A stretch of 60,707 nt of DNA from Branchiostoma floridae (lineage: Eukaryota; Chordata; Leptocardii; Amphioxiformes; Branchiostomatidae): the NCBI RefSeq assembly GCF_000003815.2, contig NC_049990.1:6762054-6822760 (forward strand), read 5' to 3'. Every line of letters begins with the position of its first letter. Position 1 is the stretch's first letter. Below the pieces are notes generated by a model. The model saw nothing but the letters and a program-made list of their open reading frames with translations, was not told where the DNA came from and made no database searches. Made by a program: the position numbers and the translations under genes. Shown piece after piece: positions 50,188-60,707 of the stretch.

Positions 50188-51592
50188 GGCAATTCTGACT
50201 GGTTCACATTGTACTGCAGGACAGGTTACACATACAGCTATTCATGGATTCCAAACCACGCATAAGGCGAGATGGCAGCATCCGCTGCTCCAGTGCCCCA
50301 TGAGATATGTTGTGAAATCTGATGAACTGCATAACCATGTTTCATCACATCCCCGCTTGTTGCTACCCCAGGAAGGTGGTAATAATTGCCCCATCGGGAG
50401 CGAGCCATGCAGAGTGACCCCAGCATGGCTAGAATATCAACAACAGCCATGATAGAATGCAGGATGTCTGGAAGGACACACTTGTATGATGGCCCTTTCT
50501 CTTGGTCCATACAGCCATCTGTTTAATGTTGTCGACCAAGGCACAGTTTTGACAGAGAGGGATGTAGGCAGAGATAATGAATTCCCCAGTCACTTGTTAT
50601 ACTTCCCTTGCCACTAGACTGTTGATATTTGGCATTGGAAATGCATGTATTTTGAGATGAGAGGATATAAATCTAGGAACTAGTGTCTGTTGTAGGATTA
50701 CTACTGTCCTATAGAGTTTTGAGTCTGATGATTTGGGGGATCTGTATTCTCATCATCGTCATCACCTCTGTATTCACCAATAGAGTTTATGGCCCATGGG
50801 CTTACATTATTGGTTAGCTGCCTCTCTTTCTCTTTCCCTCTAGGTTCCTCAAGGCTCCCTTTTTTGCCCTGTCATTGCTTTTACGAGTACATTTATTCTC
50901 TATTCTCCCTTGTCACTTCCAAGGAATAGTAATGATTTACAAATTAGAAGGAGGGTCTGTCCTGTACAAACTAGGATTGATGAACATTCTATCTTGAAAT
51001 GAATGACTGTTCCTATGTATACCTTTCCTCAATGAGGCAGCAAATTCCTACGTCGTTTGTCACAAGTTATTACAGACACATCGCAAAATGCCATGGGGCG
51101 TCCTATCTATGTATGAGCTGTAAGCTTGTACCTGTGTTCAGGTTTTTATTGATTAGGTTAGCGTATGCCTTTCCCCCCTGTGCAGAAAGACTTACATAAC
51201 TGTGGTTATACATACACATACAAATGTATATGTATGATGAAATATATTGATAGACACGGTTCGCATCCAATCAAGGATGATTCAGGAACAAAGCAAAACC
51301 TACTTTGCAGCGCAATTTAGATATTTTTTATGCATTCAATAGAAAACAACAAGAACTGTTCAACAGGACCAAAAAATTACATATGATTTATGCCATTGAC
51401 AACAGAGAGAAAGAAAGAGGGAGAAAATAGGGGGAAAAGTACTTCAAATCAAGCAACAAACGAAAGAGTATGGGGATGTCAAAATTCAGGAATAAAGACA
51501 TTATGATTAAGGTCAAACAGAAAAAAAAGAGGAAAGTAGAAAAATACTAAAAAAGATTTTCTGCTAAAAAAGCTCATATCACACTCACATAT

Positions 51593-51750
51593 TACTGTAA
51601 ATGCAGAAATTAAAACCACCGCGAACATTTTTCTATAATGATATTAGACTGAAGTCTATGGTCTTACTGGGAAAGTAAAACCACCGCGAAAAGTCATTTT
51701 TTGCGCTACCGCGAAATTAAATCCCCGTGAACTTAAATGCATTTACAGTA
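51593..51750. mobile_element. MITE with TACTGTAAATGCA ends, copy 2
   Basis: TACTGTAAATGCAGAAATTA and AAATGCATTTACAGTA are inverted; the interior has AAAACCACCGCGAA twice. It is a shorter relative of 49505-49717. Confidence 0.75.
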
Positions 51751-54700
51751 TTTCTCATCAAATATCACAACTCCAAATGTGGATTGTATATTAGCCAGGT
51801 TCATGTATGACAATCATAATACGAGTTGTTTTTGCATTCCTCTGGCATCGCCGCGGTCTCCTGTTACCATATTAAATGTGGCTCCCTCCGCAGGTAAAGT
51901 CATAGGTGAGAGGATGCTCAACAAAGTGATTTTCGCTTTGACTTTGCAATAACACATGATGTACGAGCGGCGACGTAGTGTTAATGGGTTCCCATCAGGC
52001 GTTCCCAATCAGTCAACGCGAACCCGTGGTGCGTCGCACCCCATTCTGGTTAAATAGAGTCCTTATCGGGCTTGTACAGCAGCCAAAGGGAGAGGAATTC
52101 TCTCACAAATCCATAATTTAGTAGCAGAGTTAGCGGGGGTACTTTGGAGTTAATTTAAGTGCGGATAATTAGGGTACTGTTGACTTGCAGCGATTAGTGT
52201 CGGGATTTTCTGTCTCATTTCGCTGTAAAATTTTAGAGCGCAGTGTATACATGGTGCACCATTATTCGGATGATTTTCTTTTTACACAGTGAGGCAAAGT
52301 ACTTCAGCACATCAATTTCTTGCGGATATTTCCATGTACTGTATATATATATATATGATAAGGGCTGATATGTCCTGGTGAAATCAATTCTAGTTTCAAA
52401 TAGTGGCCATTAAATCTAAGCTACTGCACAAATGTTGTTTCGCAGCCTGTGGTATTTTATTCCTTTTCCAAACACCAAAGTCATGGATGGATGAAGACTG
52501 CAGTGCCAGAAGTCGATCTAGAGAAAAAGTCATAAAAACGTATAATTTCTCTGCTTTTTAAGTGAAGGAAATCAAAATGACACAGCAAAGAGTTCTGTAG
52601 TTTTTTCTCATTTGAAAGGGAGACCAGAGTTCCTAAGTAAAGTTCTAGGGATATTCGGTGCGTAGGGAATAAGCTTTGAACTGGAAGCTCGCGGCATCGC
52701 TAGACACTTATCTTGTAATGTACTGTAGTCATCCTTCTTATCTACACTTTACAGCAGTCTATACAGCATCTTTATTCCGTCTTCTTTCTTAAGGCTATTC
52801 CGAGACGAGCTGCTAAGAGTGTGAAATACACCATTATCTCTCCTTCACTAGAGATGGCACTTTGTCTGGGGAAACTTGGATAGCGTGTGATGTCAACGAG
52901 TGTGGAGATAAAGGTAGTAGTGCTGCATCATTGTGACATTTATGCAGCAGTAAGGTCATTACATGAAAGAATAGCTCAGCTTTTTATTTCGTCATACTAG
53001 AGAAGCTATTTGTCAAAGAATCCGTGCCTGTTGTGCCAAGTAGAAAACTTTTATAGGGAGACATGTATCAAAGAAAGGTGTCTTTCCAGGTCTCTACAAT
53101 TACAAAAGAAGCTTGTTTTCTATATGAAGACTTCTTGCTTTCTAAGTTTCTACTATGCAACAAGAAGCCGTTACAGCCATAATTATGGTAGTGTTTATGA
53201 TAGCTTAAACACTTGTTCAGACAGCTTTGCTACTAGGTTGGTACAGCTTATAATGTACTTCAGCATTCTCTCTTCTAGTAGGTTCTACTAGACTTTTTGG
53301 CAGTATCAGAGAATTTTATCAAATCATGTAAATCAAGTGCTTGATCCCTTTGCTTCTTTTCCTTGGTTGCCAAAGTTTGTCACCCCATTCCGTCAATCAA
53401 AAACAGGCTCCCATATTTTTCTTCCACCTCATCTTTTCAGGTGTTTGTATACCCACCTGGGTATAGTCTTATCAGCCCATCGACGTCAAGACGTCTTCCT
53501 TTGTCCTCGCTGTTTTCCTATCCATGTCTTAAGATGTGTCAGCCTTTTGTGGCCACAGTTGATACAAGATGAAAGCGCCGTCGGGGTGGGTGCTGGGAGC
53601 GAATTGAGGTCTCCTGTTACCGCTCCCCTGTCCCGCAGCAGTGTTCTGGAGAGGGGCTGACTTAGCGAGGTAATGAAGCTGGGAAATTAGAAGCACTTAA
53701 AGGGATTTGTGGGGGATTACTGCCACAGGGCTGTGGCAATGTTACCTGCCACATTGTTGCCATGTTGTAACAAATACTGCCAGGCAGCGTGCGAGGCTGA
53801 TTCAAGTCAATGAACTGTTTGTGATTCTCCCCTCTTATAAATTTTTTTTCAAGCAGAGATGAGTTGGATACTGAAATCTTAACATGTTCCTGCTTATACA
53901 TTATCCACGATCTTCTGGTGTATCGATGGAAGATCGGCCATATTTAAGATCGACAGAGGGTTGCGGATATTTTTCACCTGAAAACCGTCCCTGTCACATA
54001 TAAGCCATACTTTGTACCTTGTACAATTGTTTTGCAGTAACGTTATTATTATAAGCGAGGCTTGCCCGATTTCTGTAGAATCGTCGTCCGATCGTTTTCG
54101 CCAAATTTGACGGGTATGATGCATTTCTAATAAAATACTTTCAACTCAGAAATGAAAACGCAGCAAAATCTTCTTTCCTGAAACTTTTGTCCCCGCAAAA
54201 TTACATGTACATGAAATTTCAGGTACACGGTACCACATTAGAGTCCTGATCCATGGGGTTCAATCCTTCTGCAGGCAAGTCTTAAGCATATCTGTGGCCA
54301 AACCTTGTGGGTATTAAGTTCTCTCCCATCGGACCACAAAAGCATGATGCCTTATGACTTGAAGGTACCTGTATCGCCCAGAATGGCCATGTGATGCTTT
54401 CAGATAACACTGGAACATTTATTATCACGACAGTTACAAGCCCCACATCCCCTCTGATACAAGGATGAACCGATTACTGCAAATTCATTTGTATTCAAGG
54501 GGAATAATCGTAATTCTACAGTTCAAGGGGGTGAAAGGAGATTTTCGCTGTGCTTTCTTTATATGTATGTTCATGGTTTATACAGTCCTGTAGTAGTAAT
54601 ACACATTGCGAGTTTTGTGATGATGATTTCAAGATTTACCGTCGATAGTCCCGTGTGGCACTTAACGTTGATCCCTTCTACAAGATAGCCATACTGCAGA

Positions 54701-55012
54701 CTGTAGAAGAATACAAATTTTACAGAAGGAATGGCAATTCCATGGAGCTTTGTGAACTACTGTGGAGATATCAAATGTTGCAGCAAAAAATGATGGGAAA
54801 AAGATGTGCTCAACATCATTAATATACAATATACAAGCTGGTATTAACATTAACTTGCTACCGGTAATATGGCAATTGAAGTATGCTAGTTTTGTTGCAG
54901 AAATGAAACAACCCCCCAGCTATAGTAAAAATACATAATCATGACAATGAGAACAAACTCAAGAAACAGATTTATTCTCAAAAGCCATATTGGTTCATAT
55001 GGTTAAGTTGTG

Positions 55013-55135
55013 TCCATGGCCTAGTGGTCGGGCTATTGGTCACAATTTTCTTCTATCTCAGTGCACCACTTTCCTCCATCTAGAGGGAAGTGGGTACCTG
55101 ATTTTGGGTGGGGACGTAAAAAGGTAGAAGGAGAG
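55013..55135 (+). mobile_element. Eroded tRNA-derived SINE
   Basis: CCATGGCCTAGTGGTCGGGC has an A-box-like sequence (TGGCCTAGTGG). The body GGAAGTGGGTACCTGATTTT resembles the 48 kb SINE; the B box is not clear. Confidence 0.45.
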
Positions 55136-55648
55136 AGATTAGTCTGTGTGACACAAACTCTGCTGCCCGGGGCTATAACTTGCACTTCCCCAGTCGGATG
55201 TTTGGTGGGCTGCTATAAGCAAGATTTAATGAGGCTAGAGAGAGATGGGCTCTGCCTTCCAATACCATGGCCAAGCAAGACACACAGTCACAGTGGATTA
55301 ATGCCCACTGCCCCTTTGGCCTCAGAACACTACGGGACCTTTACCTTACTTCTATCTTAAATTAAAAAATCCTGTTAAGATAAGGGTTGACCTTGCACCT
55401 AATTTTCCACAGCCCTGTCTGCCTCTTCCCCTTCCCTGGAGCAAATTGATGGTCCTCCTCCCTCGCTTTTGACTTGCATCTTCCCAATTACTTTTCTGGC
55501 AAGCTTAAGACATTCTTGATCTCCAGGCTGTCTAGAGTTCTTCCTCGGAACCATAACTCAAGACTTGCTGCAAGGCATGGTTTGTATTTTGATAAGGAGG
55601 ATGAAAGGTGACCTATGATCCGAGAGACCACGATTTGCTTGATCTCAT

Positions 55649-55748
55649 NNNNNNNNNNNNNNNNNNNNNNNNNNNNNNNNNNNNNNNNNNNNNNNNNNNN
55701 NNNNNNNNNNNNNNNNNNNNNNNNNNNNNNNNNNNNNNNNNNNNNNNN
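55649..55748. other. Assembly gap, 100 N
   Basis: A run of 100 N. The right side is unusually GC-rich (CCCACCCACAAGGGGGTTCG). Confidence 0.95.
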
Positions 55749-56030
55749 CCCCACCCACAAGGGGGTTCGCGGAACACCCGAGGCGAAGCCGAGGGAGGCA
55801 AAGGAACCCCCGAGTGGGGGGCAACCCCTATTTCCACATAATCAAGCCAAGCCCATCATCTATCTATTTTAGAACATGGCCACTATCCCGAAGATATTCT
55901 TTTATTTATCTAGATAAATCAAAGATATTTTATTCAGAATATCACATGATATTTAAACAAAATGACCTCAGATACAGCATCCTGTACCTCTCTAGTAAAC
56001 AAATAAGCAATGGATCTGTTCTTGCCTTTA

Positions 56031-56105
56031 CCACATGGTGTGGTTTATGGCACCTGGCACCAGAATTACCACATGGTGTGGTTTATGGCTCCTGGCACCA
56101 GATGT
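56031..56105. repeat. Two tandem copies of about 38 bp
   Basis: ACCACATGGTGTGGTTTATG, then GCxCCTGGCACCAGA, occurs twice in a row. Each unit contains the palindrome ACCACATGGTGTGGT. Confidence 0.75.
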
Positions 56106-56689
56106 GTGTGGTCTTGCAGATTTTCCCGCTAGAATTTTTCTGCTTGTTGAGCCCAGCAGTCTGCTCCCAGTCTCACATGGGAAGGACACTATGAGGGAGC
56201 GTGGTGTGTCTATCATGGATCTTAACTTCGACTTGGGACTTGACGATTTGTTGAATCCTGTTGAACCTGAGGATCTCAGCTTTGGTATCCAGTTTTTCCA
56301 GTATGTTGGAATGGACCTTGAGGTCTTCTCTTCGACTGTCAATCGTTCAGCCCAATGGAATAAAGATATTCATGGACTTTTGAACTGTGACATTTGAACT
56401 GGGATTTCTTATCACGAACTGTGAGTTTTACTTTTTGGTTTGTTATTTTAGTTTGTTATTCTCTGATTCTCTGTACCGTTCCAGTAGTCAAGTAGAGAGA
56501 ATCCAGTTGTTTTGTTTCGTAATTTACGTTCTGAAGACGTGCCACTGTTTTGTTATTGTTTTTGTTACTTTTATGGTACCACCCATGCTATTTTCTGAAG
56601 TTTTATCCTGTAGAGAGAACCAAACTGTTTAGTTTAGTTTGACGGCACCGCGCTTGTCATTTTCTGTTGGCAGTGTTTTTCAGTAGAAA

Positions 56690-56970
56690 ATATTGCACTG
56701 AGTTTGTTATTTTCTGAAGATCTGGTTCTTTGTTTGTTACAGTTATAGAAAGCAGTAAACTTGTTATTTTCTGAAGACCTGGTTCTTTGTAACAGTTATA
56801 GAAAGCAGTGACCTTGTTATTTTCTGAAGACCTAGGTTCTTTGTTACAGTTATAGAAAGCAGTAAACTAGTTATTTTCTGAAGATCTGGTTCTTTGTAAC
56901 AGTTATAGAAAGCAGTGACCTTGTTAGTTTCTGAAGACCCCAGGTCTTTGTTACAGCTATGGAAAGCATT
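56690..56970. repeat. Tandem repeat of about 55 bp
   Basis: Five units of TTATTTTCTGAAGACCTGGT, TCTTTGTxACAGTTATAGAA, AGCAGTxAxCTTG. Confidence 0.85.
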
Positions 56971-57062
56971 AAACTGTTGTTTACTTTTATGACATTGAGT
57001 CTTTGTGTCTTAATCCTCTCTAATCCCCTAGGCAATTAGCACAGTGTGAGAGCTGACCAGTG

Positions 57063-57180
57063 GTGCAGAAAAAGTGTTGGATTATCTAAAAAGTGTGGTA
57101 CTATCCAAAAAGTGTGGCTTTATTTTATGCAAATTTTAGATAGTACCACACTTTTTGGATAATACAACACTTTTCTGCAC
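57063..57180. mobile_element. Palindromic MITE-like element
   Basis: The left arm GTGCAGAAAAAGTGTTGGAT, then TATCTAAAAAGTGTGGTACTATCC, pairs with the right arm ending AATACAACACTTTTCTGCAC. Arms of about 44 bp leave a loop of about 30 bp. Confidence 0.7.
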
Positions 57181-57739
57181 TATGTGGATATAATCACAGT
57201 AATTGAAGGGCTCCCATTGGCTGAGGGATAGTGGCCATGTTCTAACAAAATGTAGCCCAATCAAATCACGAGTACTCAGAGTAGATTAGAAATGGAGCAG
57301 TAGAATCACTCTTGAGTTTGAGTGCTAGTTGACAGCTGTCCGTCATCATACGTTTGTTTATTTTACTCCAAAAAAACTGTGTCACCTCCTATTGCGCTAT
57401 ACCTCCCCGCTAATTAAAGCCCCCTCTCCTATGAGATACCACTGTGGGTGTCCATATCCACTGTTTCTTTATGGAAAGCCCTGAAACAACAAACTCACAG
57501 ACCCCTTGACAGGCAGTCTAGTGATAGGGTGAAAAAGCAGTTCTCAGTGATGGGTAGGTCCTCACAAGTCTGACCTTTGCAAAATGCCAGGAATAACAAA
57601 TCTCTTTTCTGGAGGTGTATATGTAAGTCATTTATATACATAGCGTCTGCTCAGTTGTATGGAGATATGATTAGCCCAGAGGCTGGAAGGTTTGACAGGG
57701 GATTTCAGTCTATGCCTCTTGTAGAATAGCGTATAGAAT

Positions 57740-58110
57740 TCTCCGCAAGCCAGGGCCACTTTTCATTGAGAGCTCCTAATGTACATACGTATTACAGCTG
57801 TCCAGAGGCATTGCTTCAAAGTCAGGCATCCATAGAGTAGCAACAGTCTTGCCTGATAAATTTGTAGCGCACAGAATGAAATGGTACTATAGCTGTTCCA
57901 ACAGGGTATTTCACTCAATGCTGCTTGTCTAGAGTATAGAATCCTTGGCAAGCTAGGGCCACTTTTTATTGGAAGCTCCTAATGTACATATGTATTACAG
58001 CTGTCCAGAAGCATTGCTTCAAAGTCAGGCATCCAAAGTGTACCAACAGTCTTGCCTGATAAATTTGTAGCGCACAGAATGAAATACCATTTAGCTGTTC
58101 CCACATTTCC
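57740..58110. repeat. Tandem duplication of about 200 bp
   Basis: AGGGCCACTTTTxATTG, GAGCTCCTAATGTACATACG, CAGTCTTGCCTGATAAATTT and GTAGCGCACAGAATGAAAT occur at 57751-57880 and again at 57951-58085. Confidence 0.85.
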
Positions 58111-59133
58111 TGTCAACCACAGTTTACTGTGTAAGATAAGAAGGTCAGGCCCCCTAGCTTCCTTTACAAATTGCAGGTGTAATAAATTACATTAGACATG
58201 TACAGAGAGAGAGCTAGAGGTTTACCAGGCAGTAACCATGCTGAAGAAGTGCAGAGACACTGAAGATGCAGTTAATTCTTAGCCTGCTGGCTGGTATAGG
58301 CTGAAAATGGAAGAAAACACCTTGAACAGGGCTTGAAAAAATGGGTATTTTACCTGCATGGATAAGTACAGGTAAAATTGGAGCTGTGCAGATAGGTCTG
58401 TAGACTGGCAGCCAGACTGTTTCCAGGGCCTACACTACAGAGGCCAGCTCCTTGGCTCCATGGGCCAACATACACATCTAACCTGCAATTAACCTGCACT
58501 GGTCCATATGTAGAAGTTACATGTACCAGTGCATGATGTGGCTATTTTGCATATTGCTAACAGCACCTGTAAAATGCCTAACTAAGAAATGGTTTCTAAG
58601 CAGTATCCAGTGCAGTCCACAATTCATAAGTTTATCTGTGATCGTACAGGTTTAACTTTAAGTCTTGTGACTCTTGTCTTGTCTTGTACAGGTAATCCTG
58701 CAGGTAAGCAAAAAACAGCATTTCAAGCCCTGAAGGTAGAAATACATTAGTCAGTACATCTCGAAGGATAAAGCATGGTAAATATGGTTATTTGTGTTAC
58801 ACTCGTCCCTTAAGGGGGGTTGTGCAATTAAGTAAAGAGCAAAACATTGTACTGTATGCTTACGCCAAGGAGGTTTTACCCTCGCTGAGGAATGTTAGAT
58901 TTATTGATTAGAATAGTTAGCCCGGGTGGTTTACAGAGCTCCCTTTTCTTCCCTTAGCCATCACTTTGTAAGGCTTAGGACACATTTCCATATCGGGGCC
59001 CGGCCAGGATGTCTTAAGAAACTAACAATTAAGAAGTATATACTGAAATGTACATAAATCATGCCCATGAATCTTATTTTGACATTTTGTGTATTTTTAA
59101 TTTTATGTCTTTTATGTCATTCAGCATTGTGTG

Positions 59134-59255
59134 CACAGTTTCAGTCCCAAGAAACAGTTTCCAAAACAGTTTCAGTCACAAGAAACAGTTTTAAGCCCAA
59201 GAAACAATTTCGGTCCCAAGAAACAATTTCAGTCCCAAGAAACAGTTTTGCCAGT
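59134..59255. repeat. Tandem repeat of about 21 bp
   Basis: Five to six units of CAGTCCCAAGAAACAGTTT variants. They create an open frame at 59061-59393 that is most likely not a gene. Confidence 0.8.
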
Positions 59256-60707
59256 GTGCCTTCAAAGTTACAATCTTACCTGACCCAAATCCAAGTACTG
59301 ACTGATGACCAGGGCCTTTATTTACCTTTGTCGAATGAATCAGATAGAATAATCAATAGGTGGTCCCCATGTTTCTTCCATCTATGTTATTGACCCAAAC
59401 TAGATCCCATGCCCTCCCCCCTCCTCCTAACTGTTGTACTCTTTTTCACATCAATGGCAACCTAATTTGAGAGAGAAGATTGCTCGTACGTATTTTCTTG
59501 AAGTCAGGAATTTTTTTGGACAAACAATGCCTTTTACAATTCCAATATATTTTATCACTCCTTTATATTTGAAGCTCTATAATAGCGCTTTAATCAACGC
59601 ACAGATGTTTGAGTTGCTATTTACAATTCACAATTTGCGATGTCATTAATCACGGTTCCATTCTTCGACCTCTAACTATATAGAGTGGAAAAATAGATGA
59701 ACCATTAAGCTAACTACAGTACTTATATATGTAAATTAAATGATCTGTTGGTCACTTGGGATCTAGAATTCTTCTTCATCACTGTGTAAAACCCACATCC
59801 CTGAATTTATGTAAAATTTGATGTAAGATACATTGCATAGTACTTTTACATTGGCATACATAGTTACAAATGCATTGATTTGTTACTTTTATACCTAGGA
59901 TTCAATCTAATTTTCCATTGAGAGGATGATATAGCATGATTAAATACTGACAGCTGCCAATGTTGAAGAAAATATCGAGCTGATTTTACCAGGCCACTAC
60001 CTCCTTATTGTCTCCGGTCGATCACATCCCCAGCTTTTATTGATTGTTTAATGGCCACGCAACTCCTTCAAATTGGGTCCCAGGTATTTGCACACGCGCC
60101 GGGTAGTAAAAAAACCTTTATAGGTAGTCCCATGTGAAACACTATGATAGTATGAGCACAGCATGCCCATCGCATGGAGGCAATTTCTGCTGCTTCGGTT
60201 GTCCGATGATCAAGAGAGGTTTTCCGCCAGTATGATCCATGTTATTGCAGTTTTGATGAGTTGTGGGGGACGTAAAACTAAAGTGCCGGTATTAGGTATC
60301 ATTTGTGGGTATAGATTCCGGCTATAGTCCTTTGGTAAGGTGCTCCAAAACACCTTAATGTACATCCGAATGTGTGGAGTCAACCATTGCGGTTTTTGAT
60401 GGTACCTACAGTGTAGGAGGAGGAGCAATAAAGGAGAATCATTTGAGAGCCTGCTGGCAGCGCAGTCTTTGGTGTGTATATTGTCCAAACAAGATGGGTT
60501 ATTTGGGATACAGATGCCAGATGATTATAGCAGGCCTGTGCTGTACTAATTGAGATTTCCTACATACTTTGTGCACTTTACCAGGTTGCAGTAGGGATTT
60601 CTGGAACAAGTTAAGCTGTAATTTCCAACACGGAAAATTGGACCCAAAGTTTCGACTGATCAACAACCAGTAGGGATTGTTGCAAATCAAAGCTGGACTA
60701 GTCTCAG

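Larger units (their letters stand above)
34552..60707. other. Probable first intron of LHFPL6 (no coding exon recognised)
   Basis: Over 26 kb I found no LHFPL TM3/TM4 exon and no convincing gene on either strand. Open frames are short, lack family features and mostly fall in repeats. Recognised contents are listed separately. The remainder (for example 34560-37440, 37540-38900, 41280-44000, 52000-55000, 59400-60700) is AT-rich unique-looking DNA in which I see nothing definite. Confidence 0.6.

Noticed and set aside
50238-50510. Minus-strand frame of 90 codons
   Set aside because: Next to a retroelement-like tail; no recognisable domain and no start or splice support.
56028-56397. Overlapping frames on both strands (120 codons +, 104 codons -)
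   Set aside because: They include a tandem repeat, have no recognised domain, and neither strand has splice signals that make a gene likely. Possibly an eroded LINE ORF.
59061-59393. 110-codon frame starting MPMNLILTFCVFLILCLLCH, looking like a signal peptide
   Set aside because: The hydrophobic start is followed by a frame made of 21-bp tandem repeats; no homology, no splice context.
1-60707. CRISPR arrays, bacterial operons, rRNA genes
   Set aside because: None seen. The tandem repeats here have no constant repeat with unique spacers of CRISPR size, and the DNA is of animal type.

Overview
This is eukaryotic, animal-type DNA: split genes with GT-AG introns, AATAAA poly(A) signals, and a heavy load of LINEs, tRNA-derived SINEs, MITEs and a large foldback element. 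The mix of genes (an OFA-type MFS transporter, a tandem array of CTHRC1-like collagen genes, an LHFPL6-like tetraspan gene) and the repeat types suggest an invertebrate deuterostome, most likely a lancelet (Branchiostoma). The species is an inference, not read from the sequence. Four N gaps are present: 6974-7073, 23810-24284, 30559-30725 and 55649-55748.

Layout, all recognised genes on the + strand. (1) 386-3949: the last six coding exons of an MFS transporter (C-terminal six-helix half, 248 residues); its start lies left of the window. (2) 5087-31454: three tandem CTHRC1-like genes. Gene A (5087-7726) has a type II membrane anchor, a coiled coil, a furin-type site RRRSKR, a short collagen repeat and the CTHRC1 C-terminal domain; part of its exon 4 is lost in a gap. 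Gene B (8591-15114) has a signal peptide, but two compensating indels have destroyed the Gly-X-Y pattern of its collagen segment. Gene C (16564-31454) has an intact 26-triplet collagen repeat, but the codon at B's ATG position is ATA, and its third intron carries about 12.5 kb of nested transposons. A relic of the MFS 3' UTR lies between B and C and marks the duplicated unit. (3) 34167-34551: the first coding exon of an LHFPL6-like gene. (4) 34552-60707: no further coding exon recognised; probably the long first intron of LHFPL6, with MITEs, SINEs, satellites and unassigned unique DNA.

The most unusual parts are the collagen cluster and the insertion in gene C. The insertion is a head-to-tail pair of related elements (18739-31273) flanked by TGAAAATA, and the matching introns of A and B show the empty site. 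The first element is itself split by a 4.03 kb foldback element with arms of about 1.4 kb, and that holds a SINE with its own 10-bp target duplication. The second is filled with LINE and DIRS-like debris. B has a start and signal peptide without a good collagen rod; C has the rod without a start. Because their exon junctions have the same phase, a B-to-C spliced transcript is a testable possibility.
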